From Lewinella cohaerens DSM 23179 (lineage in GTDB: Bacteria > Bacteroidota > Bacteroidia > Chitinophagales > Saprospiraceae), in the NCBI RefSeq assembly GCF_000379805.1, contig NZ_KB903576.1:80112-124568 (forward strand): 44,457 bases of DNA, given 5' to 3'. Made by a program: the position numbers and the translations under genes. The notes under the pieces were generated by a model. The model did not search any database, was not told where the DNA came from, and saw only the letters and a program-made list of their open reading frames with translations. Positions 9,338 to 18,130 of this stretch are shown here, piece by piece (position 1 is the stretch's first letter; every line of letters starts with the position of its first letter).

Positions 9338-10304
9338 TCAATTCGGCGATCCCGAAAATCTGTATATCGGCGAAACGGAAGCACCCGTTCCTGGTCCTGA
9401 TGAAGTGTTGGTTGCCGTAGCAGCGACGGCTTTAAACCGGGCGGATATCCTGCAAAGAGAAGGGAAATACCCGCCACCGCCAGAAGAAAGCACCATTCTA
9501 GGCTTGGAAATGGCAGGTAGGGTCATTGATTGGGGCAAAAATGTGAGTGGTTTTCAAAAAGGAGACCGTGTATGTGGCTTATTGCCGGGCGGCGGCTATG
9601 CAGAGCAGGCTGTTTTACCTGTATCTCTGGCGTTACCCATCCCCAAAGGTTTATCTTTTACCCAAGCAGCAGCTATTCCTGAAGTATTCTTGACGGCCTT
9701 CCAGGCGCTGGATTGGTTAGCTAAATTACAAGTTGGTGAACGTGTACTGATCCATGCTGGCGGTAGCGGCGTAGGTACTGCGGCCATTCAATTGGCTCGC
9801 CTCATGGGCGCTGGTGAAATCATCATCACAGCCTCAAAAAGCAAGCATGAATTTTGCCGTAGCTTAGGGGCTCATCACACCATTGATTACAAGAATGAAG
9901 ACTTTAGCCAAAGGGTAAAAGAAATCACAGATGGCAAAGGGGTAGATGTGTTGATTGATTTTGTAGGCGGGCCTAATTTTGTGCCCAATTTGGCATCCTT
10001 GGGGCTGGATAGCCGGATGGTGATGCTCGCATTTTTGGGCGGCCCAAAGACACAAGAAGCCGTAAACCTAGCGGCCATTTTGCGTAAGCGGATACACATT
10101 ATGGGCTCCACCCTACGTTCGCGAACACCAGTTTATAAAGCTCAGCTGACGGCTGATTTGCATCAGAAATACTGGTCGGCCTTTACACAAGGCAACCTGC
10201 TCCCAATTGTGGATAGTGTTTATCCTTGGGAGCAGGTTGCAGCGGCTCATCGCCACATGGAGGCCAACCGAAATACGGGTAAAGTAATTTTGGAGATTTC
10301 GTAA
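9318..10304 (+). CDS. NAD(P)H quinone oxidoreductase, PIG3 family
   Basis: The protein has 328 residues, normal for the zinc-independent medium-chain dehydrogenases of the PIG3/QOR type. Visible markers are an N-terminal GroES-like half (TALNRADILQREGKYPPP, then GLEMAG), the nucleotide motif HAGGSGVGTAAIQLA, and GADVLIDFVGG-like strands in the Rossmann half (GVDVLIDFVGG). Family members reduce quinones with NADPH in the cytosol. There is no zinc-binding Cys cluster. The start codon lies inside the CPBP gene, suggesting a shared mRNA. The gene is followed by a palindrome cluster in a convergent gap. Confidence 0.9.
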   Translation: MKAILFDQFGDPENLYIGETEAPVPGPDEVLVAVAATALNRADILQREGKYPPPPEESTILGLEMAGRVIDWGKNVSGFQKGDRVCGLLPGGGYAEQAVLPVSLALPIPKGLSFTQAAAIPEVFLTAFQALDWLAKLQVGERVLIHAGGSGVGTAAIQLARLMGAGEIIITASKSKHEFCRSLGAHHTIDYKNEDFSQRVKEITDGKGVDVLIDFVGGPNFVPNLASLGLDSRMVMLAFLGGPKTQEAVNLAAILRKRIHIMGSTLRSRTPVYKAQLTADLHQKYWSAFTQGNLLPIVDSVYPWEQVAAAHRHMEANRNTGKVILEIS

Positions 10305-10384
10305 ATACTACGAGGTTCTACCAAACAAGCTCTAAGAATCCGGCGGAAATAACTTCCCCATTTGATATTGCCCTAAGCATGAAA

Positions 10385-10574
10385 GGTACAGCGTACCGCT
10401 TTTCTCTATAGCAATCTTTTAGGTTTTTATGGCGAGGTGCAGCGCACCGTACTATATTCAGAAGGATTATCTACCTTCAATGGTTTTATTAAAGGTTGGG
10501 AAATATAGCACGGTGCGCTGCACCTTTTTTAGGAGACAATATTATTTGCTATAGATAGGACGGTGCTCTACACC
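10385..10574. repeat. Nested cluster of four REP-like palindromes in a 393-bp convergent gap
   Basis: Four related 15-mers lie at 10385-10399, 10436-10450, 10510-10524 and 10560-10574, the first two direct and the last two inverted. Their common form is GGTGCAGCGCACCGT, itself a small hairpin (GGTGC/GCACC). The first copy has GGTAC/GTACC, so both stem halves changed together. CTATAGCAA (10406-10414) and TTGCTATAG (10546-10554) are perfect inverted repeats inside the outer copies, so the block is one large nested palindrome. The gap lies between the converging quinone oxidoreductase and TonB receptor genes. No open frame is credible here. Confidence 0.75.
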
Positions 10575-10630
10575 AAAATCGTTAGCCTGAAATGGAGGGC
10601 TTATTATTCGCCCCCCCCTAAGTGCCTCGT

Positions 10631-10695
10631 AACGTGAGTTTTGCCTTGCGAAAAGCATTTTTCGACGTGTACCACTACAAGGCAAAACTCACGTT
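10631..10695 (-). terminator. Long inverted repeat after the TonB receptor, probable transcript 3' end
   Basis: Perfect 18-bp arms at 10631-10648 and 10678-10695 (AACGTGAGTTTTGCCTTG and its complement) begin 2 bp past the receptor stop codon. An inner CGAAAA/TTTTCG hairpin lies at 10649-10664. No strong T-run follows on the minus strand, so it may work as an RNA-stabilising stem or a Rho-dependent end, or be another palindromic repeat. Confidence 0.5.
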
Positions 10696-10697
10696 AA

Positions 10698-13076
10698 TTA
10701 CCTTCTCCTTCCTCCAGAGTACTCCATTGCTTCTCCTTTGCCAAATCCGTAGCTAAGGCCTAGCGTGATGAACCGGCCTCTTTGGCCAAAGTTGTAAATG
10801 TAGAAATCATCCTGGAGAATCTCGCTTTCTCTGTTTCTCGAAGCAAAAACATCTCTTACGCTTAGGTTAAGAATTGTCTTGCCGTTCATTATCTTCTTCC
10901 GGATACCTAGGTCGATGAAGAAGTTGTCACTTACCGTTTGCTGCACCGTCTGGTATTGTGATCTATACTGTCCGGTCACTTCAAAATCAATAGCTGCAGG
11001 GAATTTTATTTTGGTTGTCAATTTGGAAGACCACTGATCGGCGCTAAAGTCAAAAGAATTGTCTTCAAATACACCTTCACGATTAAAGTAGTTGTAGTTG
11101 AAGTCACCATTAAACGTAAGCCATTTATTCGGGCTGTATTTACCATTTAATTCAACACCAGTGGCGCGGTTGGTGCCAATATTCAATGGTTTGAAAGTAT
11201 TGACGTTGTTTTCAAAAGTAGATACTCGCTCGACGACATCTGTGGTATACCGTTGGTAAATACCAAGGTTTAAAGAGACCTTTTCGAAAATGTAAATACT
11301 ATTGATCTCGTAGGAATCGGTAAACTCCGGGTTTAGGTTAGGGTTACCTGTTCTGATAGAGAAGTTGTTGCGGATATTGAAGAATGGGTTTAAATCCCAA
11401 AGGCGAGGACGGAAAATGCGCTTCGAGTATCCTGCTTGGAGAGAGAAACGTTTCGTGACTTTATAGGAGGTGTGTAAGCTAGGGAAGAGGTTGGCGTAGT
11501 TTTGTTGATTATCTTCCGATGTATTGGTGAGTAAGGTTGACAAATCTGTCATTTCCAGGCGTAAACCAGCTTTTACACCCCAACGTTCGCCTTCGTAGGC
11601 GCCTGTGCTATAGACACCTAAGACCTTCTGGTCAAATTCAAAGATATTGGTTAAGCCAGCATCTTGTATCCATTCGTTATTTACCAAATTAGAAACGGCA
11701 TAGTCATTGGCAACATCGGTAATGACATATTGGCTTCCTACTTCCAGCGTTACTTTGTCTGAAAAAGGCTTGGTGTAATCAAGCTGGAAGGTATATTTCG
11801 TTTCACTAAAAGAAGTCTCTGTTTGCTGGTTGCTTGGTGCCTCACTACCAGTAATAGTGGCGTTTTCAAACTCAGAAGATTGGTCTTTCCCGAAGAAGTT
11901 GCCTAATGCGCTAAACAAGAGAGTATGGTCCTCGTTATCTTCAAAATCTTTCTTGTACTGTAGTTCATATTGCCATTTTGGGTTGGTTGCTTCTGTGTTT
12001 TCCTCTCGGTACCATTCGGAAACGAGAAGGTCATCTCCGCCTAATTGGCGAAAGTTGGTCAGTGATGGCTGCTCCTCTACTTCGTAGGCAAAGTTACCCG
12101 AAAGGGTGAGTACATTGAGTGGGTTGATATGATAGTCCGCACCCAAAATAACATTATAGAATGCTTCATTTCTATAGTCGGTACCTGTGCTCAGAATGGT
12201 GGTGCCTGTAAGTAAATCCTGGTTGATCGTATTGTTATCACGAGGCAGTTCCCGATACCCTGCACCAATCTGACTAAAAAGGTTAAATTTCTCTGTACGT
12301 CGATTTAAGCTCAACCCTACACTGTGATTATCGGGAATACCCGTATTTACGGATACCGAACCATTAACCCCTTTTTTCTCTTCTTTTTTAAGAACAATAT
12401 TAAGGATACCGGAACTGCCTTCTGCATCATATTTTGCCGATGGATTTGTGATTACTTCAATCCGGTCAATCATATCTGCTGTGATTGACCCTAAGGCACC
12501 ACCTTCGTCGGCCAAAACGGATGGCTTGCCGTTGATGAGTATCTGTACACCTCCACTACCCCTAAGGCTGATTTCTCCTTCGATGTTAACATTGACAGAA
12601 GGAACGTTATTCAACAATTCTAAAGCGCTGGCACCAGTGCTGCTTAAGTCTTGCCCTACATTAAATACTCTGCGGTCTAACTTGAACTCTGTTTGCGATT
12701 TTTCAGCACGAACGACGACTTCGTCAAGTGTCTGGCTGTTCTCTGACAAGAAGAGGGTGCCAACATCAACACGGTTTGATTGTACTTCGAAATCTGTTAT
12801 TTTTTGAGAGACATAGCCAATGAAGCTAATTTCCAGAAAAACATTCTCTGTATCACTAGAGATGGTAAAAGTACCGTCCTCATCTGTTGTTGTACCTGTT
12901 ATTACCGAGTTGTCCTGGCTGCTACCTAACATAATGGTAGCAAATTCAATAGGAGACTGGCTTTGATAGTCGAGGACAGTACCTGTGATAACGATAGGCT
13001 CATTTTGGGCAAGGAGAGAACCACCAATAAGCATCAACAGGGCAGTAAAGAGAGAAGTGTTAAGAATAGATTTCAT
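10698..13076 (-). CDS. TonB-dependent outer-membrane receptor, carboxypeptidase-regulatory-like N-terminus
   Basis: This 792-residue protein starts at the ATG at 13076; the codons upstream lack signal-peptide character. A signal peptide (1-23, ending LLAQ) is followed by a CarboxypepD_reg-like domain at ~30-115 (ITGTVLDYQSQSPIEFATI). A plug domain at ~125-225 has LRGSGGVQILINGKPS and IEVITNPSAKYDAEG. The rest is a beta-barrel of the OMP_b-brl_3 type. Related proteins import, or bind for export, unknown ligands using TonB/ExbBD energy. A LytS/LytTR pair is divergent from it, so control by that pair is possible. Confidence 0.9.
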   Translation of the reverse strand: MKSILNTSLFTALLMLIGGSLLAQNEPIVITGTVLDYQSQSPIEFATIMLGSSQDNSVITGTTTDEDGTFTISSDTENVFLEISFIGYVSQKITDFEVQSNRVDVGTLFLSENSQTLDEVVVRAEKSQTEFKLDRRVFNVGQDLSSTGASALELLNNVPSVNVNIEGEISLRGSGGVQILINGKPSVLADEGGALGSITADMIDRIEVITNPSAKYDAEGSSGILNIVLKKEEKKGVNGSVSVNTGIPDNHSVGLSLNRRTEKFNLFSQIGAGYRELPRDNNTINQDLLTGTTILSTGTDYRNEAFYNVILGADYHINPLNVLTLSGNFAYEVEEQPSLTNFRQLGGDDLLVSEWYREENTEATNPKWQYELQYKKDFEDNEDHTLLFSALGNFFGKDQSSEFENATITGSEAPSNQQTETSFSETKYTFQLDYTKPFSDKVTLEVGSQYVITDVANDYAVSNLVNNEWIQDAGLTNIFEFDQKVLGVYSTGAYEGERWGVKAGLRLEMTDLSTLLTNTSEDNQQNYANLFPSLHTSYKVTKRFSLQAGYSKRIFRPRLWDLNPFFNIRNNFSIRTGNPNLNPEFTDSYEINSIYIFEKVSLNLGIYQRYTTDVVERVSTFENNVNTFKPLNIGTNRATGVELNGKYSPNKWLTFNGDFNYNYFNREGVFEDNSFDFSADQWSSKLTTKIKFPAAIDFEVTGQYRSQYQTVQQTVSDNFFIDLGIRKKIMNGKTILNLSVRDVFASRNRESEILQDDFYIYNFGQRGRFITLGLSYGFGKGEAMEYSGGRRR

Positions 13077-13209
13077 TTCGTACTTTTTATCATTATGGAT
13101 TGATACCACAAATAAACAGACGTTTGAAGACAAGGCGAAAAATATTCTTTGAACGACAATAATGAACCTGTGAACGGTAACTTTTACAAATAAGGGTACA
13201 GATTGGTAG

Positions 13210-13244
13210 TTGAGCAGGTAAGATGAACGCTTGGGCTACTTTTG
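13210..13244 (+). promoter_or_regulatory. Candidate promoter of the LytS/LytTR pair
   Basis: TACTTTTG at 13237-13244 matches the Bacteroidota -7 element TAnnTTTG exactly. A TTG lies at 13210-13212, a slightly long 24-bp spacing. The start codon follows ~35 bp later with AGGAG close upstream. This is a motif match only. Confidence 0.4.
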
Positions 13245-13279
13245 CTGGCTGGTATGATCAAAATACTTAAATTAGGAGC

Positions 13280-14308
13280 ATGAGAAAGATGCCTAAGCAA
13301 GAATCAGCTTCCGTAACTAAAGAAATTATCTTCCAGATCATATTGCATCTTCTGGTTTTCTCCTTTTATGCAATAGATCGTAAAAACCCTCAGATTGAGG
13401 AATCTGAGGTGGTTTTCTTTGTCAATTTAGCGGTAGTAGCCTTTATTATTAACTACGTCTTTTTGCCTCGGTTTTTTTACAAAAAAAAGTACCTGGCCTT
13501 CACATTGGCGGCGGTGGGTATCATTGCTTTTACTTTGGTGATGGAAGAATTGGTTTTGGAGCAAATTTATTTTCCAGAAACCCGAGGCACCTCTTTTCCT
13601 GGAATATTCTACACCCTGTTGAGTATTCTTCCTGTAGTTACTATTTTAGTAGGGTTTCATTTTGGCTGGGACGCATTTAGGAAGGAGCGAGAACTGGAAA
13701 AATTGCAAGGTGCTATTAAAGAAAGTGAACTCCAGTTTTTGAAGTCTCAAATTAACCCTCATTTTTTGTTTAATAATCTCAATAACCTCTATGCGCATGC
13801 CATAGAGAACTCTCCAAAAACGCCAGATATAATACTGGAACTATCTGCCGTTTTACGATACATGCTCTATGATTGTAAAGCCGAATATGTGCCTTTGGGT
13901 AAAGAGGTAGAGCATATTGAGAATTTTATGAAAATCAGTGAGCTACAGATAGAAAATCGAGGGAGTGTAAACCTGACGGTAGAAAATATCAGCGAAAGTT
14001 ATCAAATAGCACCGTTGTTACTCATCGTGTTTATTGAAAATGCGTTCAAGCATAGTACTGCGAGCCAAACAGATAATATCTCCATCGCGGTAGATATCCG
14101 GGTGGAGAAGGATGGTGTTCTTAAGTTTTCTTGCGTGAATTCTTACCATCCGCATTCTAATATTAACAGCCTTTCTAGTGGTATTGGCTTGGAGAATGTA
14201 AGGAAAAGGTTAGGTTTGCTTTACCCTCAGGCACACGAATTGGTAATTAATCAAGGTGAAAGTCGTTTTGAAGTTATTCTTTCTCTAGTGCTGAAAAAAG
14301 CCAATTAA
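13280..14308 (+). CDS. LytS-type sensor histidine kinase
   Basis: This 342-residue membrane kinase has four hydrophobic helices in the first ~130 residues and a short coiled segment. The His_kinase domain carries the phosphoacceptor His161 in the NPHFLFN motif, and an ATP-binding region has FIENAFKHS (N box) and GIGLENVRKRL (G box). It lacks a large sensor domain, so the membrane part may do the sensing. An AGGAG sits just before the ATG at 13280, which favours this start over the Met three codons later. The stop codon overlaps the response-regulator start (TAATG), so the two proteins form a coupled two-component system. Confidence 0.92.
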   Translation: MRKMPKQESASVTKEIIFQIILHLLVFSFYAIDRKNPQIEESEVVFFVNLAVVAFIINYVFLPRFFYKKKYLAFTLAAVGIIAFTLVMEELVLEQIYFPETRGTSFPGIFYTLLSILPVVTILVGFHFGWDAFRKERELEKLQGAIKESELQFLKSQINPHFLFNNLNNLYAHAIENSPKTPDIILELSAVLRYMLYDCKAEYVPLGKEVEHIENFMKISELQIENRGSVNLTVENISESYQIAPLLLIVFIENAFKHSTASQTDNISIAVDIRVEKDGVLKFSCVNSYHPHSNINSLSSGIGLENVRKRLGLLYPQAHELVINQGESRFEVILSLVLKKAN

Positions 14309-15012
14309 TGATGAATTGTATTATCGTTGAAGATCAACCACCTGCCCAGCGTATCCTCAAAAAATACATTGAAGATATTGGCACTCTGACCCTGAAAGCG
14401 ACCTTTACGGATGCACTTCAAACGATGGAGTTTCTAAAGACACAAGAAGTAGATTTAATGTTTTTGGATATTCATTTGCCCAAGATATCAGGGATCGACT
14501 TTTTGAAAACCATACCCAATGCCCCTCCTGTTATCTTGACCACGGCTTTCCCTGATTACGCTTTGGAAAGTTATGAGTTTAGTGTAGTTGATTATTTATT
14601 AAAGCCTTTTTCATTTCAACGCTTCGTCAAAGCGGTGGCAAAGGTGCCCGTAAAAAATAATAAGCCAAGCAGCTCACAGCCTATTGAAGCCAAGCAAGAG
14701 CATAGAAAAGAGCTATTTATCAAATCTGGTTACGAACTAGTAAAGGTTCTTGTTGATGATATCCTCTACATAAAATCAGAGGGGGATTACACCGAAATTT
14801 ACCTGCCAGAAAAGAAGCACTTATCTTCAGAATCATTGAGATACTGGGAAGAAAGCCTGGATCAAGGACAGTTTTTTAGAGTTCATAAGTCTTATATGAT
14901 TAATGCAACTAAAATTGAGAAAATATCGGGTAGCCAGGTTTACCTGAAAGGAAAAAAAGTTGTACCAATTGGCAGAACATATAAGGATGATTTTTTGGCG
15001 AAAATAAATTAG
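14308..15012 (+). CDS. LytTR-family response regulator
   Basis: The 234-residue protein has a receiver domain with acidic residues near position 9, phosphoacceptor Asp54 (LMFLDIHLP), Thr78/79 and Lys99 (YLLKPF). A LytTR DNA-binding domain follows at ~130-234 (SEGDYTEIYL, FFRVHKSYMIN, VPIGRTYKD). It would be phosphorylated by the kinase encoded just upstream and bind direct-repeat DNA sites. The divergent TonB receptor is the nearest possible target, but no LytTR site was identified. The first ATG overlaps the kinase stop; a second ATG follows immediately. Confidence 0.92.
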   Translation: MMNCIIVEDQPPAQRILKKYIEDIGTLTLKATFTDALQTMEFLKTQEVDLMFLDIHLPKISGIDFLKTIPNAPPVILTTAFPDYALESYEFSVVDYLLKPFSFQRFVKAVAKVPVKNNKPSSSQPIEAKQEHRKELFIKSGYELVKVLVDDILYIKSEGDYTEIYLPEKKHLSSESLRYWEESLDQGQFFRVHKSYMINATKIEKISGSQVYLKGKKVVPIGRTYKDDFLAKIN

Positions 15013-15021
15013 TGCCCTCTT

Positions 15022-15549
15022 TTACTCAAAGAAGGCGGGTGCATATTTCACCATCCCGTTGACACCCGTCAAAGCGCCCTTGTGTAATTCCACAACCATA
15101 CAGTTCTCTGCGGGCGCCTGAAAGGGGAGTTCAATTCCATAATCACGACAAAGCTTGTATCCAAATCGAGGATAGTAATCCGCGTGCCCCAAAAGCACAA
15201 TGGAGCCGTACCCCAATTGCCGAGCCTGCTGGTGAGCTGCTTTGATGAGCGACCCACCAAAGCCCCGATTTTGATAATCAGGATGCACCGATACGGGTGC
15301 TAAAGCTAAAGAAGGGGTACTCCCGTCGTTAGAAACGATGTCAATCTTGGTCAAAAGGATATGCCCGACCACCTTTTTTTCTAAGGTCGCTACCAAGGCA
15401 AGTTCAGGAATATAGGCTGGTGACTTACGTAGCCGTTCTACTAGCAAATCCTCGGTTTGGTCGCTGTGTTCATTATTGGCAAAAGCCCGTTGAAGAATCG
15501 TTTTTACAGCCAAAGAATCAGCAGGCTTTTCTGGTCGGATATCTATCAT
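15022..15549 (-). CDS. GNAT-family N-acetyltransferase
   Basis: At 175 residues this is a complete GNAT fold. The acetyl-CoA pyrophosphate loop reads QNRGFGGSLI (~95-104). LAPVSVHPDY forms strand 4, and YYPRFGY near 130 is typical of the YhbS-like subgroup. The substrate is unknown. The start overlaps the last 32 bp of the PP2C-like gene on the same strand, so the two are translated from one mRNA. It converges on the LytTR gene with a 9-bp gap. Confidence 0.85.
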   Translation of the reverse strand: MIDIRPEKPADSLAVKTILQRAFANNEHSDQTEDLLVERLRKSPAYIPELALVATLEKKVVGHILLTKIDIVSNDGSTPSLALAPVSVHPDYQNRGFGGSLIKAAHQQARQLGYGSIVLLGHADYYPRFGYKLCRDYGIELPFQAPAENCMVVELHKGALTGVNGMVKYAPAFFE

Positions 15550-16306
15550 TGGTAGTTGCAGTTGAGGAGTTTAATACTAAACGCACAATCCCTAAATCAT
15601 CGGTTGGTTTTATATTGTAATTGCCTTCAAGTTGGTAAAGCTTTTTGGCAAACATCCTTTCATTATCTAGCTCACATTGGTCTTTCAATAAGAAGTCCAA
15701 GATAAAGTTTTCGGAAATGGCCTCTTGCTCATCTACCTGAAAAGGGGAGAAGGTAAAGATACCATCTGTAGACAGGCTAAGGTCTTTAACCGTTTCAAAA
15801 TACAATTTTTGATCTTGCTTTGTGTACCAAGAAGTGAAATTTTCACGTAGGTGATATCCTAGATAATCGGGGGCATTCTCTTGGTCAAAAATACTGGCTT
15901 GGCCATCACAGAATACCAATCCGTCGCCGATAACCTGAACGAAAGCCGTTTGCGCCTGAAGGTCAACGACGCCAAGCACAAGAGTCGTCAGGAGCTCATA
16001 TTTGTCTAGATTCAAATCAGAGGAATAGCTTTTTAGCGTAAGGAACAGCTTTTTGAAAACCGTTTGTAGTATCTCTTCCAGAGATGGACTGACTGACCTG
16101 AGGTAGTTTTTATGAAATTCCTCATAGGCGACTTTCCTCAATATTTTACCGACTAGCGCTGAGGCAAAATAGCTTTCTTTGCCCATGGTACAGCCGTCCA
16201 TCACGGCCATTAGTATCCTGTTTGTGTCTAAGTCAGCAAAAATGGTGTAGTCTTCACAGTGGTTTTCATGGAAGGTCCCCATTTGGGTGTATTGGTGTAT
16301 GATCAT
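15518..16306 (-). CDS. PP2C-like serine/threonine phosphatase
   Basis: This 262-residue protein starts at the ATG at 16306 (a TTG lies four codons upstream). It follows the PP2C order: ENHCEDY near residue 20 supplies the first metal Asp, VMDGCTMGKES is a degenerate DG.GG motif, GDGLVF is a core strand, STDGIFTF carries the third acidic site, and TDDLGIVRL near the end carries the last Asp. The family dephosphorylates Ser/Thr proteins using two Mn/Mg ions. The loss of the second Gly pair in DG.GG may alter activity. No partner kinase is nearby. It overlaps the GNAT gene, which suggests a shared regulatory use. Confidence 0.75.
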   Translation of the reverse strand: MIIHQYTQMGTFHENHCEDYTIFADLDTNRILMAVMDGCTMGKESYFASALVGKILRKVAYEEFHKNYLRSVSPSLEEILQTVFKKLFLTLKSYSSDLNLDKYELLTTLVLGVVDLQAQTAFVQVIGDGLVFCDGQASIFDQENAPDYLGYHLRENFTSWYTKQDQKLYFETVKDLSLSTDGIFTFSPFQVDEQEAISENFILDFLLKDQCELDNERMFAKKLYQLEGNYNIKPTDDLGIVRLVLNSSTATTNDRYPTRKAC

Positions 16307-16470
16307 CAAGACAACCAAAGTAGAACGAGTATTGAAAAGTTCCTTGCTTGTACCTTTCTTTAAAGCAATTTTCAGAGAATTGTCAAAACATTTACACTGT
16401 TTGTAAGAATCAACAACTTTGACAAACCGTAGTATAAGAATGATGTTTCATGGCGAAAAAATAGAAACAA

Positions 16471-17259
16471 ATGGAACAAACGACTTTGGTTGAAAATCGC
16501 TTAATACCTTTGAGGAAAGCACTCACGGAACACCGTCTTTATGAGCATTTACAGGAGGTAGCGGATATTCGTACTTTTATGGAAAGTCATGTATATGCCG
16601 TTTGGGATTTTATGTCCTTGCTCAAGGCATTGCAGCAACTTTTAACGACGACAACTACCCCTTGGGTACCAAGTGCAGATCCACAATTAGCGAGATTTAT
16701 CAATGAGATTGTCTTAGAAGAAGAGAGCGATCTTAATGAAGAAGGCCTACCTCAGAGCCATTTCGAGATGTATTTGAGTGCCATGGAACAAATTGGTGCG
16801 AGCACCAATACTATTAGTAAATTTATTGCACAGATCAAGGCAGGTAATAATATTAAATCAGCTGCACAATCAATTGGCCTAGATTCTGCAATTCAAGCAT
16901 TTGTAGAATTTACCTTTGCCACTATTGGTAGCGGTGAAGCACACAAAATTGCGTCAGCTTTTACTTTTGGTAGAGAAGATGTTATTCCGGATATGTTTTT
17001 AGGCATTATTCGAGATGAAGAACAAAAGGCTGGCCGCGAGCAATACACTAAGCTAACGTATTATCTCAAGCGCCATATTGAGCTTGATGGTGATGAACAT
17101 GGTCCTTTAGCACTGCGGATGATCTCGCAACTCTGCGGCGATGATCAACAAAAATGGGAAGAAGTAATGCAAACTGCTGAAGCAGCACTAGCTCATCGTA
17201 TTAGTTTGTGGGATTATATCGCGGATATGATCAGTGAGGAATCACTGGCCGCGGTATAG
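16471..17259 (+). CDS. DUF3050 (haem-oxygenase-like fold) protein
   Basis: The protein has 262 residues and the DUF3050 signature: LTEHRLYEHL near the start, VYAVWDFMSLLKALQ at ~50-65, an acidic LEEESD segment, and a conserved HFEMYL. Late motifs are REDVIPDMF and YLKRHIELDGDEHGP. The His and Glu residues in these helices resemble the metal or haem sites of haem-oxygenase-like diiron proteins, but no reaction is established for the family. The gene stands alone and ends at a clear hairpin terminator. Confidence 0.85.
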   Translation: MEQTTLVENRLIPLRKALTEHRLYEHLQEVADIRTFMESHVYAVWDFMSLLKALQQLLTTTTTPWVPSADPQLARFINEIVLEEESDLNEEGLPQSHFEMYLSAMEQIGASTNTISKFIAQIKAGNNIKSAAQSIGLDSAIQAFVEFTFATIGSGEAHKIASAFTFGREDVIPDMFLGIIRDEEQKAGREQYTKLTYYLKRHIELDGDEHGPLALRMISQLCGDDQQKWEEVMQTAEAALAHRISLWDYIADMISEESLAAV

Positions 17260-17271
17260 GTAGCATGGGTA

Positions 17272-17308
17272 GAAACCAAAAGACTGGTTAACTGGTCTTT
17301 TGGTTTTC
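17272..17308 (+). terminator. Terminator after the DUF3050 gene, sharing a 24-mer with 31835-31858
   Basis: AAACCAAAAGAC (17273-17284) pairs with GTCTTTTGGTTT (17295-17306) around a TGGTTAACTG loop, followed by TTCTT. Positions 17273-17296 match 31835-31858 at 23 of 24 bases. Confidence 0.7.
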
Positions 17309-17362
17309 TTACCGACGAAAGTATCAGCACAAAACCTCACTCGGTGTCCAGCTTCGAGTATC

Positions 17363-18130
17363 CTAAAATTGTTCCCGCTTCTCCGACAGATACTTCCAGT
17401 AGCGCCGAGGTACATGCTGCAAATGGAGCTTAGGGTTTTTCCGCTCCTTGATGTTTACACTATCAAAGTAACTCTTCCACAACACTTGGTATTCTACCTC
17501 TTGTTCTGCCATCATATTGGCGGGTAATTGACGGTATTGTAAGGCATGATCATCAGCAAAACTTACAAATTCTGTTTGCTGCTGATCATAATAAATCCCG
17601 TAGCGTCGACGCCCATCATAGATGAGCCAATGCTGTGCTGGATAGCGCTTTTCAAAATGATCGGGAAGAAGCGGAAGTACGTTGAAATCTGGCTCAATGA
17701 TCGCGTAATAAATATCGTCCTGCGTTCGCTGAAAGCGCACAAAAGCGTGCATCCGGTGTACTTCTCTACCAATTTTCTTTTTGATCTGATGGAGCTTCAA
17801 AACAGTATCGTCCCCAAAATTATCGCTGATGTTAATAGGGCTGGCCATCAGCTTACGCACAAAATCGTGTATCAACTTACCTACCTCTGGAAATTCTGAT
17901 AAAAAACAATGCTCCAGTAGCCGCAGGCTTTTTTTACCTCCCTTCTTTTTGATGCCTACTTTCACGCGTTCGGCCCATTCTTCTTTGGTCGCTACCAAAA
18001 GTGGCGTCTCAAACAAGCTACCTTGCCACTCTTCGGCAGGAACAATGGCAGTAGCCGTTGTTTCCAAGCGATAAGTCTCGAAAATTACACTGAGTAAGCC
18101 TTCAAAAGTGCCGTCGTAAGTAAAGGTCAT
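17363..18130 (-). CDS. TIGR03915-type putative DNA repair protein (DUF4130)
   Basis: The 255-residue protein begins with FTYDGTFEGLLSVIF, the family hallmark, and later has MHAFVRFQ, YYAIIEPDFNVLPLL, HFEKRYPAQHWLIYD and a C-terminal NPKLHLQHVPRRYWKYL. Members are nearly always encoded beside a radical-SAM protein of the TIGR03916 type and are sometimes fused to a uracil-DNA-glycosylase-like domain. That fusion is absent here, and the size is that of the stand-alone form. The gene abuts the radical-SAM gene with no intergenic base, so co-expression is nearly certain. A role in DNA repair or base modification is inferred from family associations only. Confidence 0.88.
   Translation of the reverse strand: MTFTYDGTFEGLLSVIFETYRLETTATAIVPAEEWQGSLFETPLLVATKEEWAERVKVGIKKKGGKKSLRLLEHCFLSEFPEVGKLIHDFVRKLMASPINISDNFGDDTVLKLHQIKKKIGREVHRMHAFVRFQRTQDDIYYAIIEPDFNVLPLLPDHFEKRYPAQHWLIYDGRRRYGIYYDQQQTEFVSFADDHALQYRQLPANMMAEQEVEYQVLWKSYFDSVNIKERKNPKLHLQHVPRRYWKYLSEKREQF

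Noticed and set aside
10385-10574. CRISPR array
   Set aside because: The repeats are inverted as well as direct, only 15 bp long and unevenly spaced, and no cas gene is present.
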